Shown: positions 17,278 to 27,120, counted from the stretch's first letter. The stretch: 64,000 nucleotides of DNA from G963668435 sp963668435 (GCA_963668435.2 CAXXSC010000008.1:806001-870000), one strand, 5' to 3'. Notes: generated by a model not told the origin, from the letters alone. A program made the numbers and translations.

Positions 17278-20265
17278 TTATTTCAGCTCGACAGACAGCG
17301 CCTTGTCGCTTGTCCCGGCAGCGGTTTTAACCTTACTCCCGCCCGGATTAAGGATAATCTCGTAGCGTCTCCCCTGCACGGTGACATTAACACCGAGCGC
17401 ATCGCCGACCACTGAGCCATCCTCGCCCCTGACCTCGAAACGGACAAAGTCTTTCACCGTAGATACGCCTTTTCTCGGCTCGAACAGGGCGATAAAATCG
17501 GCGTTTTTCGCCGTGCGCCGCATCAGCAGAAACTCTTTTTCCTGTGTCCTGAACTGGCGCGACCACTCGAAACCATGCACCGCCTCCAGCGGCTCGTCGT
17601 TCAGCACCATGAGTGACAGTTTCATCGCCGAATCGGCAACAGAGGCGGGAATATTCCAGTCGCAACGGAAATCCCCGTCAGTCGTCGCCGCATGGAAATT
17701 CGTGACCATTTCATAGCCGTCTGTCTCGCCGAGCGTTTCGGTTCTCGGCTTCATATCGAGCCCGATACCCTCAAGCCCGTTCGACTTGTCGGGAACACCG
17801 TGGAACCAGCGGTCATAGACATGCTCTTCGTCCGAACGGAGCAGGTCGATCACGAGACATGCGCCATCGAGCACGCTCACCGCCCGCCAGACCTCGACAC
17901 CGGGATACATGCGGTCGTTGAAGGCCAGCGCAGAGGACGCGTTCTTCCCCTCCTCGAAGGAGACGAGTTTCGAGGCATGCGGCATATAGTGGTCCTTGAT
18001 ATAATCTTTCATGCCCGACTGGTTGTGCTTGTCGACCACGATTGTGGCATGTGAGGCCGACTGGATCTGCCATTCGTGATGGAGATCAGTCGATCCCCAC
18101 GGGAAATGACCGGGATAGCTCTGGCAGCGATAACCACCGAAGAAAAATCCGAGCGACAGCATCGAGAATGAGCCGCGGTTGTCGGGCATACCCCATTTGA
18201 ATTCGGCATCGAGCGTGCCATTGCCCCAGGGACGGCGCAGAATCGAAAGGCCGGAGTTGGGGAAGTTCACCGATGGCGGTGTCCCGTAATCGAGTTTCAG
18301 ACCTCTATGGGCAGGGGCCTCACCGTCGATGAGATTGCGGTTTGCATTCGCCCTGAACTCGGGATCGGGATAATGTTTCGAGGCAAGCAGGCAGAGATGC
18401 GCATGACGTGCCGGATTGAACGGCGCAGTCCACCAGATCGAGCCCCAGGCAAGGCGTTTCAGGAACTGATCGGTGTAATCGACACCGATGCGGCCGAGCA
18501 TGTTGGTCATCTCGAACTGACGGCGCGTGGGATTGGCGTAACCGTGCCCGTGGGCGATACCCTCGGAGGTGGCCGCCTGCCGCCTGAGATTAAGGATGCC
18601 CCTGTCGCTCGCGACGGCGAAAGCGAGCTGCGGTGCGTGTTCGCAGGCAAGGCCGGTGGCAAGGATAGTTTTCGTGATCGCCTGCTGACGGTGGATGCTT
18701 CCCATACGGTAGTCGCTCATCTCGACCGCGATCGGGATGAAGAAATTCTGTTCGAGGTCACGGGCAAGCGCATTATCGACCGCTCCGCAGCCCTTGAGAA
18801 TATCATAGGCCTCGGTGAGATTGAGCATATAAACCGCCTCCATGTATTTCGCGAACTGGACACGGCCCTTATCGACCGTTTCGGTGGAGGCATCGAGATC
18901 GAGCCAGTCCCAGGTAAAATACTTTTCGCGGTACTGCCGGATAATCTTGAGCGCAGCCTCACTGTAATCAGCCCTGCCCGTGAGCATAAACGCCAGGGCA
19001 AGGTTTTTCGCCTTCGTGAACATGCGGCTGTGCTGGTTGGTGCGGTGATCGCGGTCGAGATCGACACCCATGAAATCCACATCGCGGTACTCACCGCCGA
19101 CCGGGCATTTATGTTTGTCCGGCCCCTCGTACTGGAGCGGACAACGGTGCTCATGACAGAAATAATAGGCGGCCGCCCAACCGGGACCATCCGGTATAGT
19201 GAGATCCTCACCGAGTGCCCTGTCAGCCTGCCTGATCCAGCCGTCACCCTCTTTCCTGCCCCAGTCGGTCGACTTGTAGCGCTCGCGTATCTCCGCCATC
19301 TGGTCGTTGTCGAACAGGATGACCGGATTGTCTATTTCCTCAGGCATGATGATCAGCGGCAGTTCGATACGGTCGCTGGATCGGAGAATGCCCTCCTCGC
19401 TGTCGGCGACACCCGCAACCGAGAACGCCGGCCTGAACCACTCGCAGTACAAAAGCGGCAGATCGGCGGCATCTTTCCCGTTAAGATTGAGTGTCGCGGT
19501 AAACATACCGGATTCACCCGGCTCAAGCTTCGCACTGGCAGGGCTGATCGAGGCAATCCCGAGCGATCCTGTCATGTGCTCGACCGACGCCGCGACAGTA
19601 CGGGCGCTGTCATCAAGATTGGTCACCTCGACCGGGTATTCATACACGATGGAACCGTCATCGCCTTTGCTCATCGTGTACTCGACACCGTCCCAGGCAA
19701 CATCGAGATGACGTTTCGTCAGGCGGACATTTTTGATAGTCACCTTTCGCGTGGCTTTTTCCTCGGGATAGCCGGTCTTGACCGCCCAGATATTGAATGA
19801 TAGGCGGGGGCTTTCCGCCTCAAAATGTGATTCCCGCACAATTTCCGGCATGGCGAGATCACAATGGATAGTCTGCCAGCCCTCACGCGGAACAGTGATG
19901 TCGATGGGACGGTAAAGGCGCCGTTTTTCGCCGGGCCGCTCGACAAAAGCCATGACATCGACCACACCGTGCTCGATCTTGAGATCGAATTTCAACAGGC
20001 CGTAATCCTCGAAACGTTCGCCCTCGGGAAGGGGGAGCGAGAACAGCACGCGGTCACCCAGCGGCGCCTCCCAGCTTATAGATTCGTCACTGTTCCATGC
20101 GAGGTGGTCATAATCGCCGTCGAGCATAAGACAGCGCGAGGACGGTGTTGTCGGTATCTGAAGCCGCTCACCGTCTGATTCGCCGCCACTACATGACAGG
20201 ACCAGCGACAGTGCGGCACAGCAGACAGCGCCAAGAAGTACTTTCGGGAAAAAACCAGTTTTCAT
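17278..20265 (-). CDS. Heparinase II/III-like polysaccharide lyase lipoprotein
   Basis: 995 aa. Signal with lipobox VLSC predicts lipidation at Cys25. Residues up to about 310 are beta-rich (carbohydrate-binding or sandwich modules). The middle (about 330-640) is an alpha/alpha toroid as in alginate and heparin lyases, with LAFMLTGRADYSEAALKIIR and YRMGSIHRQQAITKT. The rest (about 660-990) is the heparinase II/III-type beta-sandwich, with FPNSGLSILRRPWG and HEWQIQSASHATIVVDKHNQ, where the His/Tyr active-site set is expected. It would cleave uronic-acid-containing polymers by beta-elimination at the cell surface. It is second in the four-gene operon 22170 to 14639, 15 bp after the beta-helix gene. 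Confidence 0.82.
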   Translation of the reverse strand: MKTGFFPKVLLGAVCCAALSLVLSCSGGESDGERLQIPTTPSSRCLMLDGDYDHLAWNSDESISWEAPLGDRVLFSLPLPEGERFEDYGLLKFDLKIEHGVVDVMAFVERPGEKRRLYRPIDITVPREGWQTIHCDLAMPEIVRESHFEAESPRLSFNIWAVKTGYPEEKATRKVTIKNVRLTKRHLDVAWDGVEYTMSKGDDGSIVYEYPVEVTNLDDSARTVAASVEHMTGSLGIASISPASAKLEPGESGMFTATLNLNGKDAADLPLLYCEWFRPAFSVAGVADSEEGILRSSDRIELPLIIMPEEIDNPVILFDNDQMAEIRERYKSTDWGRKEGDGWIRQADRALGEDLTIPDGPGWAAAYYFCHEHRCPLQYEGPDKHKCPVGGEYRDVDFMGVDLDRDHRTNQHSRMFTKAKNLALAFMLTGRADYSEAALKIIRQYREKYFTWDWLDLDASTETVDKGRVQFAKYMEAVYMLNLTEAYDILKGCGAVDNALARDLEQNFFIPIAVEMSDYRMGSIHRQQAITKTILATGLACEHAPQLAFAVASDRGILNLRRQAATSEGIAHGHGYANPTRRQFEMTNMLGRIGVDYTDQFLKRLAWGSIWWTAPFNPARHAHLCLLASKHYPDPEFRANANRNLIDGEAPAHRGLKLDYGTPPSVNFPNSGLSILRRPWGNGTLDAEFKWGMPDNRGSFSMLSLGFFFGGYRCQSYPGHFPWGSTDLHHEWQIQSASHATIVVDKHNQSGMKDYIKDHYMPHASKLVSFEEGKNASSALAFNDRMYPGVEVWRAVSVLDGACLVIDLLRSDEEHVYDRWFHGVPDKSNGLEGIGLDMKPRTETLGETDGYEMVTNFHAATTDGDFRCDWNIPASVADSAMKLSLMVLNDEPLEAVHGFEWSRQFRTQEKEFLLMRRTAKNADFIALFEPRKGVSTVKDFVRFEVRGEDGSVVGDALGVNVTVQGRRYEIILNPGGSKVKTAAGTSDKALSVELK

Positions 20266-20280
20266 CCTCTACTCCACGAT

Positions 20281-22170
20281 TTATCTGTTAAATGTATTAT
20301 TCGCATTCCGGACCTGATTTTCAAAGGTCTCGCCGATAGCCCTGAGCCTGTTCTCCCGCGCAGTAACGAGTGGCGTATCGAGCAGCGTGAATGTGTTGTT
20401 CTCGATACGGACATTCATATCGATTTCAGTATAGCTGTTTATGAACAGATCGTTGCTCGCAAACTGATTGTCGTGCACCCATGCGGAATATCTGCCGTCC
20501 TCAGCCGGCCCCCGGTTCATTCCGACACACATGATCGCGGTCGCCCACTGTCCCGTATCGCCATAGCCGCCGTGGCGGGTGTCCGTGTAATACGTGATCC
20601 CGGTGAAACTGTTGCCATAGACCTCGTTCATGGCGTTGGGATCGTAGCAGGCGATATTGAGCGGCGTCGGCGGCACATATTGCCAGGGCATGTAGACACT
20701 GTAATCCCGCATTCCCGGATTGCATTTGAAATCGGCGTAAAGCGTGGTGGCATCATTCCCGGTGATCCGCGCGGGCGGGTGGTTCTCCGAGTAGCGGACA
20801 TAGTAATTGCGCCAGCGGTCAGTCTCCCATGCCGCGTTTTCGTCAACGAGCCTGTCAATACCGCCGCCGGTGGAGGACGACACAATATAGACACCGTTTT
20901 TCACCTTGTCGAGCGGCGAACCGATTCCACTGGAATCTTTCGGCAGCCACTGCGTAATCCTGACTGTATTGCCGTAGACCTTGCAGTTTTTAGCGCGGCG
21001 TCCCTCGAGCTTGATGCCGTGAAGTTCGATCAGGCGGTGATGGAACGGCCGTGTCCGCGCGGGCAGGTCGCTCAGGTGCATGTGCCCCTGTGTGTTGATC
21101 CAGTTATCGTGAACGAGAATGCCGTCACGGGTGACATGGATGCCGCGTCCGGTCGAGCTGATACGGTTATGGTGGACATCGGCGCCGTCACAGGGCGAGA
21201 TCGCATAACCGTTGACATATTGCTGGTGGTGGCGGATATCATTGTTGTAAATGGCGTTGTCGTGATAACGATCACTCAGTAGACGATAGACTATTCCCCA
21301 GTGACACCCCTCGCTCAGAATATTGTCGTGGACCTGAACCCCGCCGCCGTATATGTAGAAACGAAGCAGGACATTGCCGGGATAATGACGGCATTCCAGT
21401 TCGGTCACACGACTGTATATATCGTTATGATGGACATGAACATCGCTGCAATGGGTGAAATTGAGCGGCCAGGCGCATTTCAGGTGGACATCGGTGCTGA
21501 TCCCGGCTATCTCGGTCGCCTGCGGACGGTCGAGCGAGCTCATCGCCGCACTGTAATTTGCCGACCGCCGCCCCTGAACAATGCGCCCGTTGAAAAGTCT
21601 CAGCGAATCGCCATAGGCAAAACTGACACCATACACGCGCTCCGCTGTGTTGTCACCGAAAAGCACGGTATGACCATTGAGATCGAGCGTTATCCTGTCG
21701 GCGGCGATTTTGATCGCGGTGCCCTCCGCGCTGATGTCCCCGGTCAGGCAGTAGTAGGCATCCGGTGTATCGAGCATATAGGGAGGCCCCTCGAGAGTAC
21801 CCGGCAGTTCGATGGCGTTATCAGGCACGCCTGTGGTGAAACGCATGACCTCACTTCTGGTCTCGGCACCGCTTTGAGGATCGACAAACACCATACGGTA
21901 CTGGTAGCCGGTGTCGGCATCAAGGCCGGTCAGGCGGTGGAGATGCGACCAGCGCGCCTCTTTGCTTGTCGCCGTCCGATGTTCTCCGGGAGCGGTGGAA
22001 CCGTACTCAACGTAACTGAGCATTTCATCGGCAATATCGGGAAGCTGCCAGTAAAGGGTGGCGGAGTTTTCCGAGACAAAATGCCATTGACGGCTGAACG
22101 GCGCTTTTTCGGCATAAGTTACAGTGGATACGAGGAAAAAGAGGACAAATAAGGAGAGTTGTTTTCTCAT
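20281..22170 (-). CDS. Secreted parallel beta-helix protein with N-terminal Fn3-like domain
   Basis: 629 aa from the ATG at 22170. I reject a longer frame to 22386 because it runs into the preceding gene, whereas MRKQLSLFVLFFLVSTVTYA is a good Sec signal and CAGGA lies upstream. After the signal, residues about 30-120 form an Fn3/purple-acid-phosphatase-like domain (SENSATLYWQLPD, TGLDADTGYQYRMVF). The remainder has parallel beta-helix repeats (DLNGHTVLFGDN, DVHVHHNDIYSR, VQVHDNILSEG, DVHHNRISSTG, ILVHDNWINTQG) as in pectate lyases and NosD-like proteins. It is first in the polysaccharide-lyase operon and may be a lyase or epimerase. Confidence 0.8.
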   Translation of the reverse strand: MRKQLSLFVLFFLVSTVTYAEKAPFSRQWHFVSENSATLYWQLPDIADEMLSYVEYGSTAPGEHRTATSKEARWSHLHRLTGLDADTGYQYRMVFVDPQSGAETRSEVMRFTTGVPDNAIELPGTLEGPPYMLDTPDAYYCLTGDISAEGTAIKIAADRITLDLNGHTVLFGDNTAERVYGVSFAYGDSLRLFNGRIVQGRRSANYSAAMSSLDRPQATEIAGISTDVHLKCAWPLNFTHCSDVHVHHNDIYSRVTELECRHYPGNVLLRFYIYGGGVQVHDNILSEGCHWGIVYRLLSDRYHDNAIYNNDIRHHQQYVNGYAISPCDGADVHHNRISSTGRGIHVTRDGILVHDNWINTQGHMHLSDLPARTRPFHHRLIELHGIKLEGRRAKNCKVYGNTVRITQWLPKDSSGIGSPLDKVKNGVYIVSSSTGGGIDRLVDENAAWETDRWRNYYVRYSENHPPARITGNDATTLYADFKCNPGMRDYSVYMPWQYVPPTPLNIACYDPNAMNEVYGNSFTGITYYTDTRHGGYGDTGQWATAIMCVGMNRGPAEDGRYSAWVHDNQFASNDLFINSYTEIDMNVRIENNTFTLLDTPLVTARENRLRAIGETFENQVRNANNTFNR

Positions 22171-22292
22171 GGTCCTGCCCCGGTGACGGATTGAACGTAC
22201 AATCGTATTACATGTATAATCACCGGGGCTTGCAGTAGCAACTGAAATAATGCAGTGACAATCTGTGAAAATCATCCACTGCCGATCACGGA

Positions 22293-24839
22293 TTATTTCA
22301 TCAGCATCATTTTTTCCGTTTTTTCTTTGCTCCCGGCCCTGACTCGGCAGAAATACACACCGCTGGGCATACCGGAGGCATCCCATGTCAGGGAATAGGA
22401 ACCGGAACTCATGTTTTCATCGGCGAGGACAGCCACTTTCCTTCCGAGGATGTCGAAAATCGTGACCGCGACTTTCGACCGCCCGGGAACCGTAAACTGA
22501 ATTGTCGTCGCAGGGTTGAATGGATTGGGATAGGCAGCGACATTCATGGCGGCAGAGGGTTTTTCATCGTCAGCATCCAGCGGGATTTGTTCATAGATTT
22601 CACCCGGAAGGGCCCGTCCTGCCGGTCTCATGACACCGGAGTTGTCGACAAGATAACTGTTCACCCAGTCGGGACGGTCCGGTTTGTCATCGCTTCTGAG
22701 CAAAGCCGCCCATTCATCATCGTTCAAGCGCTGGAAATTCTCGGTAATATGCTCATAATACGACATCACCGGCCCGATAAAAGCCGTTCGCTGAAAATCA
22801 TTGGACGGCGATTGAGCGATAAATACGCCGAGGTTGCACAACCCGTTTCCGACATGCAGGACCTTGCCGAGTGGGCGGCCTTCCTCATCGGTCGGCTGCG
22901 TATGGACATCGGCAACAAGAAAATAGTCTTCCTTGAATTTTTTCCAATCGTAATACAGCGAGGGAAGCCAGCCGCTATAAAATGGGCCGCCGCAACCTTT
23001 CATCGTTTCAAGCATATCAGAGAGAAATTCACACTCTTCCTCGGTGAACGCCTGACCCGACAACTCTTTATCCGCCAGTTCGGCCAGTCTGAGCATGAGC
23101 GGCTGAACCGTTTCGCCGTAAAAACGCGCGATCCTTTCCGGTGTGTCGTTCGCGCTTTCCAACTGAGAAAAGAATCCTTCGGCACGTTCAGCGAAAGCGG
23201 CAATACCGCGATAAAGCTCGGGGTACGGCTCGACATATGAATGAGGATAGGAACAGGTCGCTCCCCCGCCTGTATAGGACTGTTTGACATAGAGGATAGT
23301 ATCGTGCCTGAGCTGTGTCCAGGAAGCAAGCTGCGTATTGAGTTTCTCCTGGTGCCAGGCAGTGGTCTTCATGAAAAACGGCTGATTATCGCTATTCTGA
23401 ACAGGGTTGAGCGCCCGTATTGACTGAAGCCACATGTTATACAGCGAATCCTCCCAAAATGATCCGTCGTACGATTCGACAAGATACCTGAGCGTTTCCA
23501 GCTGAGCTGAATAACTGTATTCTTCCAGTTGGCTTTCGAGCAGAGGAAGGGCATCGTCATTACCGAGGACGAACATGACATCGAGAGGATCGGGCATCAT
23601 TCTTTTAATCTTGACATCATCGACAATAATCTTATCATAAACGAGATTTGAGAAAATATATGAGTCGATGGTGAATCTCTGTCCCATGAGGCGGAATGAC
23701 ACCGGCGGCTGATCGGGTGTGTTCGACTTGGGATCGACCGTGAGTATATCCGACAAAATCCGCTGCTGGGCTTCGGGAGTGTTTTTCAGCGCCTCCTCCA
23801 AAGCCTTGCATGTATCATTGTCGAGCAGCGACAGTGCACTTATCTCCATTTCATCAAGTACATTCGACAGTTCAGAAGAGGTGAGATTATCAGAGTTCCC
23901 CACCATGAAATCGAGGATGCTGTCGTTTGCCTTAAGCAGGTCCCTGACAGAGGCACTATCAATCAACTCATTGAGAAGCACAGCCCCTGCTATCATGCGG
24001 GGAATATCATCTGCAATAGTATCGACAACATATTCCGGCGGGGTCATGAGAAAATCGATACGTCCGAGCCAGGTCATGCATTTGAAATAATTTTCCAGTG
24101 CCGGCGAATCGGTATAATGGCCGCGCGGCTTGAACTGACTGAAATCGATCGCTCTCGGCGTTTCCGAAAAAAGAGGCATCTCTATAGCCATCTCTGCCTG
24201 AACAGCATCCCAGAGCTTATCGAAATCTTCCTGCGAATCTGTATTGAGCGCACAGGGCGAACCCTCGAGCAGCGACTGCGCCATGACAATGTACAGATCG
24301 ACATCGGCAAGCACCTCTTTCATGCGGGGCTCGGAGGAATATGATGATTCCAGGCTCGCAAAGGAATCATGCATGGACTGGAGCATATTCTTCAGATTAG
24401 GAATCAATATCGAGAGTTCCAGACTCTGGAGAATCTTGTCGTAGGATGCGTGCAGAGAATGCAGAATTGTATCGGATGATATGAATACCGGCAGGTCATT
24501 CGTGTAAATATCACTGTATGCGGAGGCCAGGCTGTAGAAAGAAAGGCGTTCAGAAACAAAGAAATCGTTTTTGCCGAGAAGCTCGATTTCATCAGGAGTG
24601 AGGCTGCATTTCGTGTTGATGCTGTCGAGATAGGCGACCGTTGCGAGATCGCCGCCCTGAATTTCAGAGTAATATGTCTGCGACGGTTTTCGCAAAGACA
24701 AATGATCATCGGCGCTGAGAGAACTCACACTCTCTTTGAAGCTATTGTATTCATCAAACGAGAAGCGGTCCTGACCGTGCGCAAAACCTGCAGTCATAGA
24801 AAAAACAATCACCGATAAAACAAAGAGCATATATTTCAC
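22293..24839 (-). CDS. DUF3160 protein with C-terminal PNPFNP-type sorting domain
   Basis: 848 aa. GTG start at 24839 (GAGGGGG upstream) followed by a Sec signal ending near FAHGQ. Most of the protein matches DUF3160 (for example DLPVFISSDTILHSLHASYD), a large helical secreted domain of unknown function. The last 85 residues begin AAYPNPFNPATTIQF and end with GVYFCRVRAG, the FlgD-like/Por-type C-terminal domain used for type IX or related secretion in FCB bacteria. This is the only such tail I see in the window. A promoter is at 24900-24928. The protein is probably surface-exposed or released; its activity is unknown. Confidence 0.85.
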   Translation of the reverse strand: MKYMLFVLSVIVFSMTAGFAHGQDRFSFDEYNSFKESVSSLSADDHLSLRKPSQTYYSEIQGGDLATVAYLDSINTKCSLTPDEIELLGKNDFFVSERLSFYSLASAYSDIYTNDLPVFISSDTILHSLHASYDKILQSLELSILIPNLKNMLQSMHDSFASLESSYSSEPRMKEVLADVDLYIVMAQSLLEGSPCALNTDSQEDFDKLWDAVQAEMAIEMPLFSETPRAIDFSQFKPRGHYTDSPALENYFKCMTWLGRIDFLMTPPEYVVDTIADDIPRMIAGAVLLNELIDSASVRDLLKANDSILDFMVGNSDNLTSSELSNVLDEMEISALSLLDNDTCKALEEALKNTPEAQQRILSDILTVDPKSNTPDQPPVSFRLMGQRFTIDSYIFSNLVYDKIIVDDVKIKRMMPDPLDVMFVLGNDDALPLLESQLEEYSYSAQLETLRYLVESYDGSFWEDSLYNMWLQSIRALNPVQNSDNQPFFMKTTAWHQEKLNTQLASWTQLRHDTILYVKQSYTGGGATCSYPHSYVEPYPELYRGIAAFAERAEGFFSQLESANDTPERIARFYGETVQPLMLRLAELADKELSGQAFTEEECEFLSDMLETMKGCGGPFYSGWLPSLYYDWKKFKEDYFLVADVHTQPTDEEGRPLGKVLHVGNGLCNLGVFIAQSPSNDFQRTAFIGPVMSYYEHITENFQRLNDDEWAALLRSDDKPDRPDWVNSYLVDNSGVMRPAGRALPGEIYEQIPLDADDEKPSAAMNVAAYPNPFNPATTIQFTVPGRSKVAVTIFDILGRKVAVLADENMSSGSYSLTWDASGMPSGVYFCRVRAGSKEKTEKMMLMK

Positions 24840-24899
24840 AACCCAGCCCCCTCATATCGTACTGCGTTTAAGTTTTACCAAACTCCACTACTGTTCATC

Positions 24900-24928
24900 A
24901 ATATAGCATTCTCCCTTTTGTTTGTCCA
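24900..24928 (-). promoter_or_regulatory. Sigma70-like promoter for the DUF3160 gene
   Basis: On the minus strand TGGACA (24928-24923), 17-bp spacer, TATATT (24905-24900). Both boxes match consensus at five of six bases. Expected start near 24893, about 54 nt before the GTG start codon. Confidence 0.68.
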
Positions 24929-25111
24929 GAAAAAAGCCCCACTGCAAATCAGGCTTAGACTGTTGGTAAAGTTAAACTGGCTTTAAATCCATGAGTGATG
25001 AGTAAAAAAGGGTTAGTAATCAGCGATCAAAAATCATGACACCCCCACCTTGCCTGGAACTCATCCCGCGCATGTATACCAATGATATTACATACGTTTG
25101 CGTGCGTTTAT

Positions 25112-25130
25112 CCTCTCTTTGAAAGAGAGG
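25112..25130. repeat. Near-perfect palindrome, REP/MITE-like element remnant
   Basis: Nine-base arms (25112-25120 and 25122-25130, CCTCTCTTT/AAAGAGAGG) around a single G. The neighbouring bases on the right (GAGCAAGAGGTGAG) resemble the low-complexity extragenic palindromes found in many copies in some bacterial genomes. Only one copy is in this window, so dispersal is inferred. Confidence 0.45.
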
Positions 25131-25218
25131 GAGCAAGAGGTGAGTTGAGGATACACAGCAGAAATCCAACTGAAACGCGGCACTCATGATCGCTTCAGCA
25201 ACAACGTCTTCACCCCCA

Positions 25219-27120
25219 TCATTCCCCGATCGTGACCTCCTCCGTTTTGTGTCCACCGCGGGTGGAAAGTACATGCACCGTGCATTTCGCCGAATCGATA
25301 CCGTTGAGCTTGACACGGAATTTCACCGTTTTCGAATTGCCGCCGTCAGTCCATCCGGCATATATGACCTTGTCGTGTGTTTCAGGCGAGACAATCTCGA
25401 CTTTAGGATTGTGCACATCATGTGTCAGTTCCTTGTCAAACTCGAGGCGCACACAGTCCTCCCGCACAATTTTCACGAGTTTCGCCTGCTCAAGGGCAGT
25501 CGGCAGCTCGCCGACATTGGTGAATGTGACAGAGAGCTCGTATTCATCGCGTTTCTTTTTCACATCGATCTTTTCAATCTCTATCTGGGGAAGGTGCCGG
25601 AGCAGGAAGAGATTATGTTTTGCCTGCTTGACAGCCCACTCCTCCAGATATTCAACCGGTGGATTCTGCCTGAAAAATTTTGGATTGAACCCACCGATCT
25701 CTACCTCGCCGAGCTGCGGATGATCGTATTTTGTCCACACCTTGAATTCACGGCCGTCCAGTGCCTCGTCGTTCCAGCAGAGGGCATCGTACTCGTCATA
25801 GAAACCGTCACCGTTGTAATCCTTGACAGCGCCGGTGCACCAGAGCTCGTCACCGTACCAGATGCTGCCGTAATACCAGTAGCCGAAATCGGGGCCGTGC
25901 CCGAACAGCGGCGTCGGTTTCGTAGGATCGCCGGTGACAGGGTTTGTCTTGCGGCGGGTGAAATAATTATTATAGGTGTCACCAGCCCAGGGATAACCGG
26001 TGATTTTCATACCCTCCTCGTCAAAATAGCGGAACCATTTCAGGTCGGACGGGTACATGCGGTCCTCGCTGTCAGAGGTGGAGGGGCCGCGAAGGTGCAT
26101 GGGAACACTGGTGTCCATCGAGTTGACAATACTGATATTGGGATGCTTAAGCAAAAAGAGTACAAAGGAACGGATCTCTGGCTCGGACAACGGGTATTCA
26201 CCTGCGCCCCACTGAGTCCTACCGCTTTCGGTGGCAACCTGTCCGGGCTCGGGCCGCCAGTTCTCGGGATAGTTACGGTGAAGGTCGAGTCCGCCGATGC
26301 TGTCTTCATTGTAGTCGCCGTCGCCGTCATTGTCAATACCCTCACTGTAGATTTTCCAGTCGCCGTGATTGTCGAGCACGCGTTTCATCAGACGGCCGCT
26401 GGTATCACGTGGATCGAGCACATAGTTCCCGCTGTCCGGCTCGACCTTGACACGCATCTGCCGAACGAAACCATCACCGTCTAGATCCTCGAACGAGTCC
26501 TCGTCGAGCAGCCCGTCACGGTCGCCGTCATGGGGCCTGACCGAACTCCGGTTGAACTGGACAGTATTGAGATACATCTCGGAACCGTCGGGATTGTTGT
26601 TGATCCTGAAATAGATGGTCTTCGTGTCGACAATCTCAGTTATCGCTTCGTCTTTGCCGTAATTTTCCAGAAGGTAGTTCAGAAGCCACAGCGCAGAAAC
26701 AGCCGAGGTCACCTCACCGCTGTGACGGTTGGCATCTATTGCCATGGCGGGCTTTTCAGAATCCTTACCGGTATCCTTGTTTGTCAGCGTGACCTGGTAG
26801 ATCGGACGGCCCTCGAAACTCTCGCCGCTGACATATAGATCAAGAATGTTTTCATATTCCCCTGCCCAATTTTCCAAAAATGACACAGTCTCCTCGTAAC
26901 GATGGTAATGCTTGAAATCAAGCTCACCCTCTACCAGCGGCTCTGCCTCTTTATAGTGCATCCGGTCAAAAAAGCTGAGTCCGTGACGGTATCCCCCAAC
27001 GGTATATTTGCTTTCCTTTTCTTTATCTTCTTCCTCATCGGCACAACAGAACGCGGCGGTGAAAAGACAAACGGAAACGATACACGAAACGGGAATCAGC
27101 AATCGTTTGAGATTGTTCAT
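25219..27120 (-). CDS. Secreted M14 zinc carboxypeptidase with calcium-loop-like insert
   Basis: 633 aa with a Sec signal ending near residue 27, then an acidic linker. M14 features: zinc ligands His133 and Glu136 in NRHSGE, FRINNNPDGS (Arg172 and NPDG), DLHRNYP, SEPEIRSF, a candidate third zinc ligand His342 in SVPMHLRG, and a probable catalytic Glu in GEVEIGGF. Between NPDG and DLHRNYP lies an insert of about 95 residues with several Asp-rich DxDxDG-like loops (DGDRDGLLDED, DLDGDGF, NDGDGDYNED) that probably bind calcium. The C-terminal 120 residues look like a beta-sandwich. GGAGG supports the start. It likely trims peptides in the envelope. Confidence 0.87.
   Translation of the reverse strand: MNNLKRLLIPVSCIVSVCLFTAAFCCADEEEDKEKESKYTVGGYRHGLSFFDRMHYKEAEPLVEGELDFKHYHRYEETVSFLENWAGEYENILDLYVSGESFEGRPIYQVTLTNKDTGKDSEKPAMAIDANRHSGEVTSAVSALWLLNYLLENYGKDEAITEIVDTKTIYFRINNNPDGSEMYLNTVQFNRSSVRPHDGDRDGLLDEDSFEDLDGDGFVRQMRVKVEPDSGNYVLDPRDTSGRLMKRVLDNHGDWKIYSEGIDNDGDGDYNEDSIGGLDLHRNYPENWRPEPGQVATESGRTQWGAGEYPLSEPEIRSFVLFLLKHPNISIVNSMDTSVPMHLRGPSTSDSEDRMYPSDLKWFRYFDEEGMKITGYPWAGDTYNNYFTRRKTNPVTGDPTKPTPLFGHGPDFGYWYYGSIWYGDELWCTGAVKDYNGDGFYDEYDALCWNDEALDGREFKVWTKYDHPQLGEVEIGGFNPKFFRQNPPVEYLEEWAVKQAKHNLFLLRHLPQIEIEKIDVKKKRDEYELSVTFTNVGELPTALEQAKLVKIVREDCVRLEFDKELTHDVHNPKVEIVSPETHDKVIYAGWTDGGNSKTVKFRVKLNGIDSAKCTVHVLSTRGGHKTEEVTIGE

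Larger units (their letters stand above)
24840..25218. other. 379-bp intergenic region with promoter and repeat-like element
   Basis: No gene is supported. The left part holds a promoter for the DUF3160 gene (24900-24928). The right part, about 25020-25140, holds a hairpin and flanking text that look like a dispersed non-coding repeat. Confidence 0.65.

Noticed and set aside
16086..17330. 414-aa plus-strand frame
   Set aside because: Antisense shadow of the DUF4832 protein.
18307..19800. 497-aa plus-strand frame
   Set aside because: Antisense to the heparinase-like gene, whose frame has recognisable domains; the plus-strand product has none.
25020..25316. 98-aa minus-strand frame across the repeat-like region
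   Set aside because: It overlaps the M14 gene end and the palindrome; such frames are typical of non-coding dispersed repeats.
25186..26484. 432-aa plus-strand frame
   Set aside because: Antisense to the M14 carboxypeptidase, which has catalytic motifs in order.
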